Shown here: piece after piece, positions 6,020 to 7,613 of the stretch
How the letters are laid out: every line of letters starts with the position of its first letter
How positions within the stretch are numbered: position 1 is the stretch's first letter
Source of the DNA: Methanocalculus sp.
GTDB lineage: Archaea > Halobacteriota > Methanomicrobia > Methanomicrobiales > Methanocorpusculaceae
Reading direction: 5' to 3'
NCBI RefSeq assembly: GCF_029762515.1
Contig: NZ_JARVGN010000065.1
Location: forward strand, 1 to 7,613
Length of the DNA: 7,613 nt
The notes under the pieces: generated by a model
The model's input: the letters and a program-made list of their open reading frames with translations, nothing else
Database searches by the model: none
What the model was told of the DNA's origin: nothing
Program-made: the position numbers and the translations under genes

Positions 6020-7516
6020 CTATTTTATGAGCTCACTCAATTTTTTCAACATCTCATTTCCTTCCTTAGTGGACTTTTCAGCAATGCATATTTCGGGGAA
6101 ATACTCTTCTGGTAGTTTAACGTACAGGTTGAACGTTCGGATAATACCCTGAAGATCTTCATGAAACTCTGGAGAAAAATTTAGTAAGGATTGTTCCCTC
6201 ATGTCATGTAGGGTTGCATAAGAAATATTGTCTATTAATCCATTCTCCTTACAAACTCTGTGTAGTTCACAACTCTCAAACGGTGTGAAGAGAAATACGT
6301 TAGACTCGATCTTATTATTATTTTTAAATATTTCCCTGTTGATATTTATGGTATCGAATATCAACTCTCTCGTCTCAAAAGGAAAACCGATGATGTTATT
6401 TAACGAGGCGCCGATATCATACTTTTTTAGGATATTCATCCGTTCTATAAACATTTCATTTGTATAGTGTCGTTTAAGTATTGTTTTTCTGAAATTCTCG
6501 TTTCCATGTTCGAGTCCAATGGTCATCCAGTGCATTCCAATATTAAGCAGATCGGAGATCCGTTCTTCAGTAATTGTTTCAATACGGGTCTGTATCCAAA
6601 AAGGAATACAGATATCTTCATAAGCTGTTACAAAACGATTGAATGCATCTTCATTTAGTGATAAAAAGTTCTCACTTGAAAAATAGATGAATTCAGGATT
6701 ATGTTCCTCTATCTGGTAATCGATCTGTTCAATGATCTTGTCTATTGACATATCCCTATCATATCTGCCACATTCATTTTTTTTGAAAAAAATTCTTAAC
6801 TGGGGAGCAGCACAATATGTACAGTTGTAATAACATCCACGTGAAGTTTCAATGTTTACCATCTTGTACATTCGCCCTTGCATTGGTTTCATAAATAACC
6901 TTGAATCAAATTCAGAAAAGTCTGGAAACGGCAGTTTGTTGATATCATGCAATTTTGAGGGTTTATTTTTATACTGTAATCCATCCTTTTTAACCCATAA
7001 CCCCTCCACATCTTCATAAGGCATATTCAAAGAAATCCTTCTACAAAGTTCGGGTAATGCTGTTTCTCCTTCTCCAAGACATACAATATCGATATGGTCA
7101 TTTTGAATTACTTTGTCTGGAGATAAGGTGGGAAAAACGCCTCCGGCAATTATGGGGATTTCTGAATTATAGTGTTTAATATAACTACAAATTTGCTGAC
7201 TCTGTCCATACATGGTCTCAAGAATGGAAATCCCAATTAAATCAGGTTTATAAAAATCAATCTCCTGAATGAGGTCATCTTGTAATTCTCCCGGATTCTC
7301 CGGTAAAATAAAATCTTCATTCTTAATCTCTTTGGACATTAGCCGCTCGGCACGGATTTCTGCCTGACTTCTCTCCACATCACGGTAAAATGTCGTATCA
7401 AAAATTTTTACCTGACATCCTTCTTTCTTTAATACGGCAGTTAATGATGCTAAACCAATTGGAATTCCAGTTATCCGAAAAGGGGCTGGATATATAAAAA
7501 GCACTTTAATTCCCAC
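6020..7516 (-). CDS. B12-binding-domain radical SAM protein
   Basis: A 498-residue protein of unknown substrate. Residues about 1-165 form a Rossmann-like cobalamin-binding domain: the VLFIYP strand at 5-10, DLIGIS at 92-97, IIAGGVFPT at 122-130 and the CLGEGE block at 146-151, which usually closes this domain. A KLPFPDFSEFD linker at 194-204 leads to the radical SAM barrel with CYYNCTYC at 228-235; C228, C232 and C235 bind the 4Fe-4S cluster that cleaves S-adenosylmethionine. IGLEHGNE (about 347-354) and the NIIGFPFET segment are typical later strands. The cobalamin-ligand motif DxHxxG is absent: the equivalent place reads DTTFYRD at 40-46. Related proteins do C-methylation or ring and bond rearrangements, so lipid, sugar or cofactor modification is possible but unproven. 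The start is GTG 7516, with AGGAGG 6 nt upstream. It is AT-rich compared with the operon next door and is separated from it by 94 bp. Confidence 0.9.
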   Translation of the reverse strand: MGIKVLFIYPAPFRITGIPIGLASLTAVLKKEGCQVKIFDTTFYRDVERSQAEIRAERLMSKEIKNEDFILPENPGELQDDLIQEIDFYKPDLIGISILETMYGQSQQICSYIKHYNSEIPIIAGGVFPTLSPDKVIQNDHIDIVCLGEGETALPELCRRISLNMPYEDVEGLWVKKDGLQYKNKPSKLHDINKLPFPDFSEFDSRLFMKPMQGRMYKMVNIETSRGCYYNCTYCAAPQLRIFFKKNECGRYDRDMSIDKIIEQIDYQIEEHNPEFIYFSSENFLSLNEDAFNRFVTAYEDICIPFWIQTRIETITEERISDLLNIGMHWMTIGLEHGNENFRKTILKRHYTNEMFIERMNILKKYDIGASLNNIIGFPFETRELIFDTININREIFKNNNKIESNVFLFTPFESCELHRVCKENGLIDNISYATLHDMREQSLLNFSPEFHEDLQGIIRTFNLYVKLPEEYFPEICIAEKSTKEGNEMLKKLSELIK

Positions 7517-7522
7517 TTTATG

Positions 7523-7528
7523 CCTCCT
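7523..7528 (-). promoter_or_regulatory. Ribosome-binding site of the radical SAM gene
   Basis: A perfect AGGAGG on the minus strand, 6 nt before the GTG at 7516. It fixes a GTG start; no ATG lies between this site and the first beta-strand of the protein. Confidence 0.8.
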
Positions 7529-7540
7529 AATAACCTATTT

Positions 7541-7569
7541 ATTATAAGACTATGTTCCCCATAAGTCAA
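7541..7569 (-). promoter_or_regulatory. Sigma-70-like promoter of the radical SAM gene
   Basis: On the minus strand, TTGACT (7564-7569) and TATAAT (7541-7546) are separated by exactly 17 bp, matching 11 of 12 consensus bases. Initiation about 7 nt downstream would give a leader of roughly 20 nt that contains the AGGAGG. A short inverted repeat, TATG-n5-CATA (7551-7563), lies in the spacer and could be an operator. If the host is an archaeon, the same TATAATAAATA stretch could instead be a TATA box, but it would then place the start at or inside the gene, downstream of the AGGAGG. Confidence 0.5.
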
Positions 7570-7613
7570 TAATTACACTGAAGGTAGTAACCTATATTCC
7601 CGCCCTCATCGTT

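Noticed and set aside
5961..6658. Short + strand frames opposite the radical SAM gene and its 3' spacer
   Set aside because: Hydrophobic, AT-driven translations antisense to a convincing 498-residue protein; no independent support.
1..7613. CRISPR arrays, tRNA or rRNA genes, insertion sequences
   Set aside because: No regularly spaced repeats, tRNA-like cloverleaf sequence, rRNA motifs, transposase-like protein or terminal inverted repeats were seen; the non-coding space is only about 270 bp in total.

Overview
This window is part of a surface-polysaccharide (O-antigen, capsule or S-layer/exopolysaccharide type) biosynthesis locus from a prokaryote. It holds seven genes and almost no non-coding DNA. 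A gene of the LIC12162 putative-transferase family enters from the left edge on the + strand, with its 5' end outside the window. It converges on a minus-strand block that fills the rest.

Read in the direction of transcription (right to left), the minus strand carries five items. First, a stand-alone B12-binding radical SAM gene (7516-6020) with its own promoter-like sequence and ribosome-binding site. Second, after a 94-bp AT-rich gap, a five-gene overlapping run: glucose-1-phosphate cytidylyltransferase (rfbF, 5925-5134), CDP-glucose 4,6-dehydratase (rfbG, 5155-4154), a short RmlC-like cupin epimerase (4157-3708), an RmlD-like NAD(P)-dependent reductase (3715-2804) and a family 2 glycosyltransferase (2807-1791). 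All four junctions overlap (22, 4, 8 and 4 nt), so this is very probably one translationally coupled operon.

The operon reads as a complete route: glucose-1-P + CTP to CDP-glucose, to CDP-4-keto-6-deoxyglucose, to an epimerised keto sugar, to a reduced CDP-6-deoxyhexose, followed by transfer to an acceptor. It mirrors RmlABCD (dTDP-L-rhamnose), but the first two enzymes belong to the CDP branch. The exact sugar cannot be read from the sequence, and the short epimerase appears to lack parts of the standard RmlC active site.

Base composition is mosaic. Sampled lines of the LIC12162 gene and the radical SAM gene are about 23-37% G+C, while those of the five-gene operon are about 43-58%, suggesting the locus was assembled from different sources.

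The host is uncertain. The overall look (mid-G+C operon, AT-rich spacers, T-rich tracts without hairpins at the convergent ends, no Shine-Dalgarno before rfbF) would suit a methanogenic archaeon of the Methanomicrobia. However, the sequence before the radical SAM gene is an excellent match to a bacterial sigma-70 promoter, so a bacterial host, or a gene of bacterial origin, is equally possible. No RNA genes, CRISPR arrays, insertion sequences or long repeats were seen.
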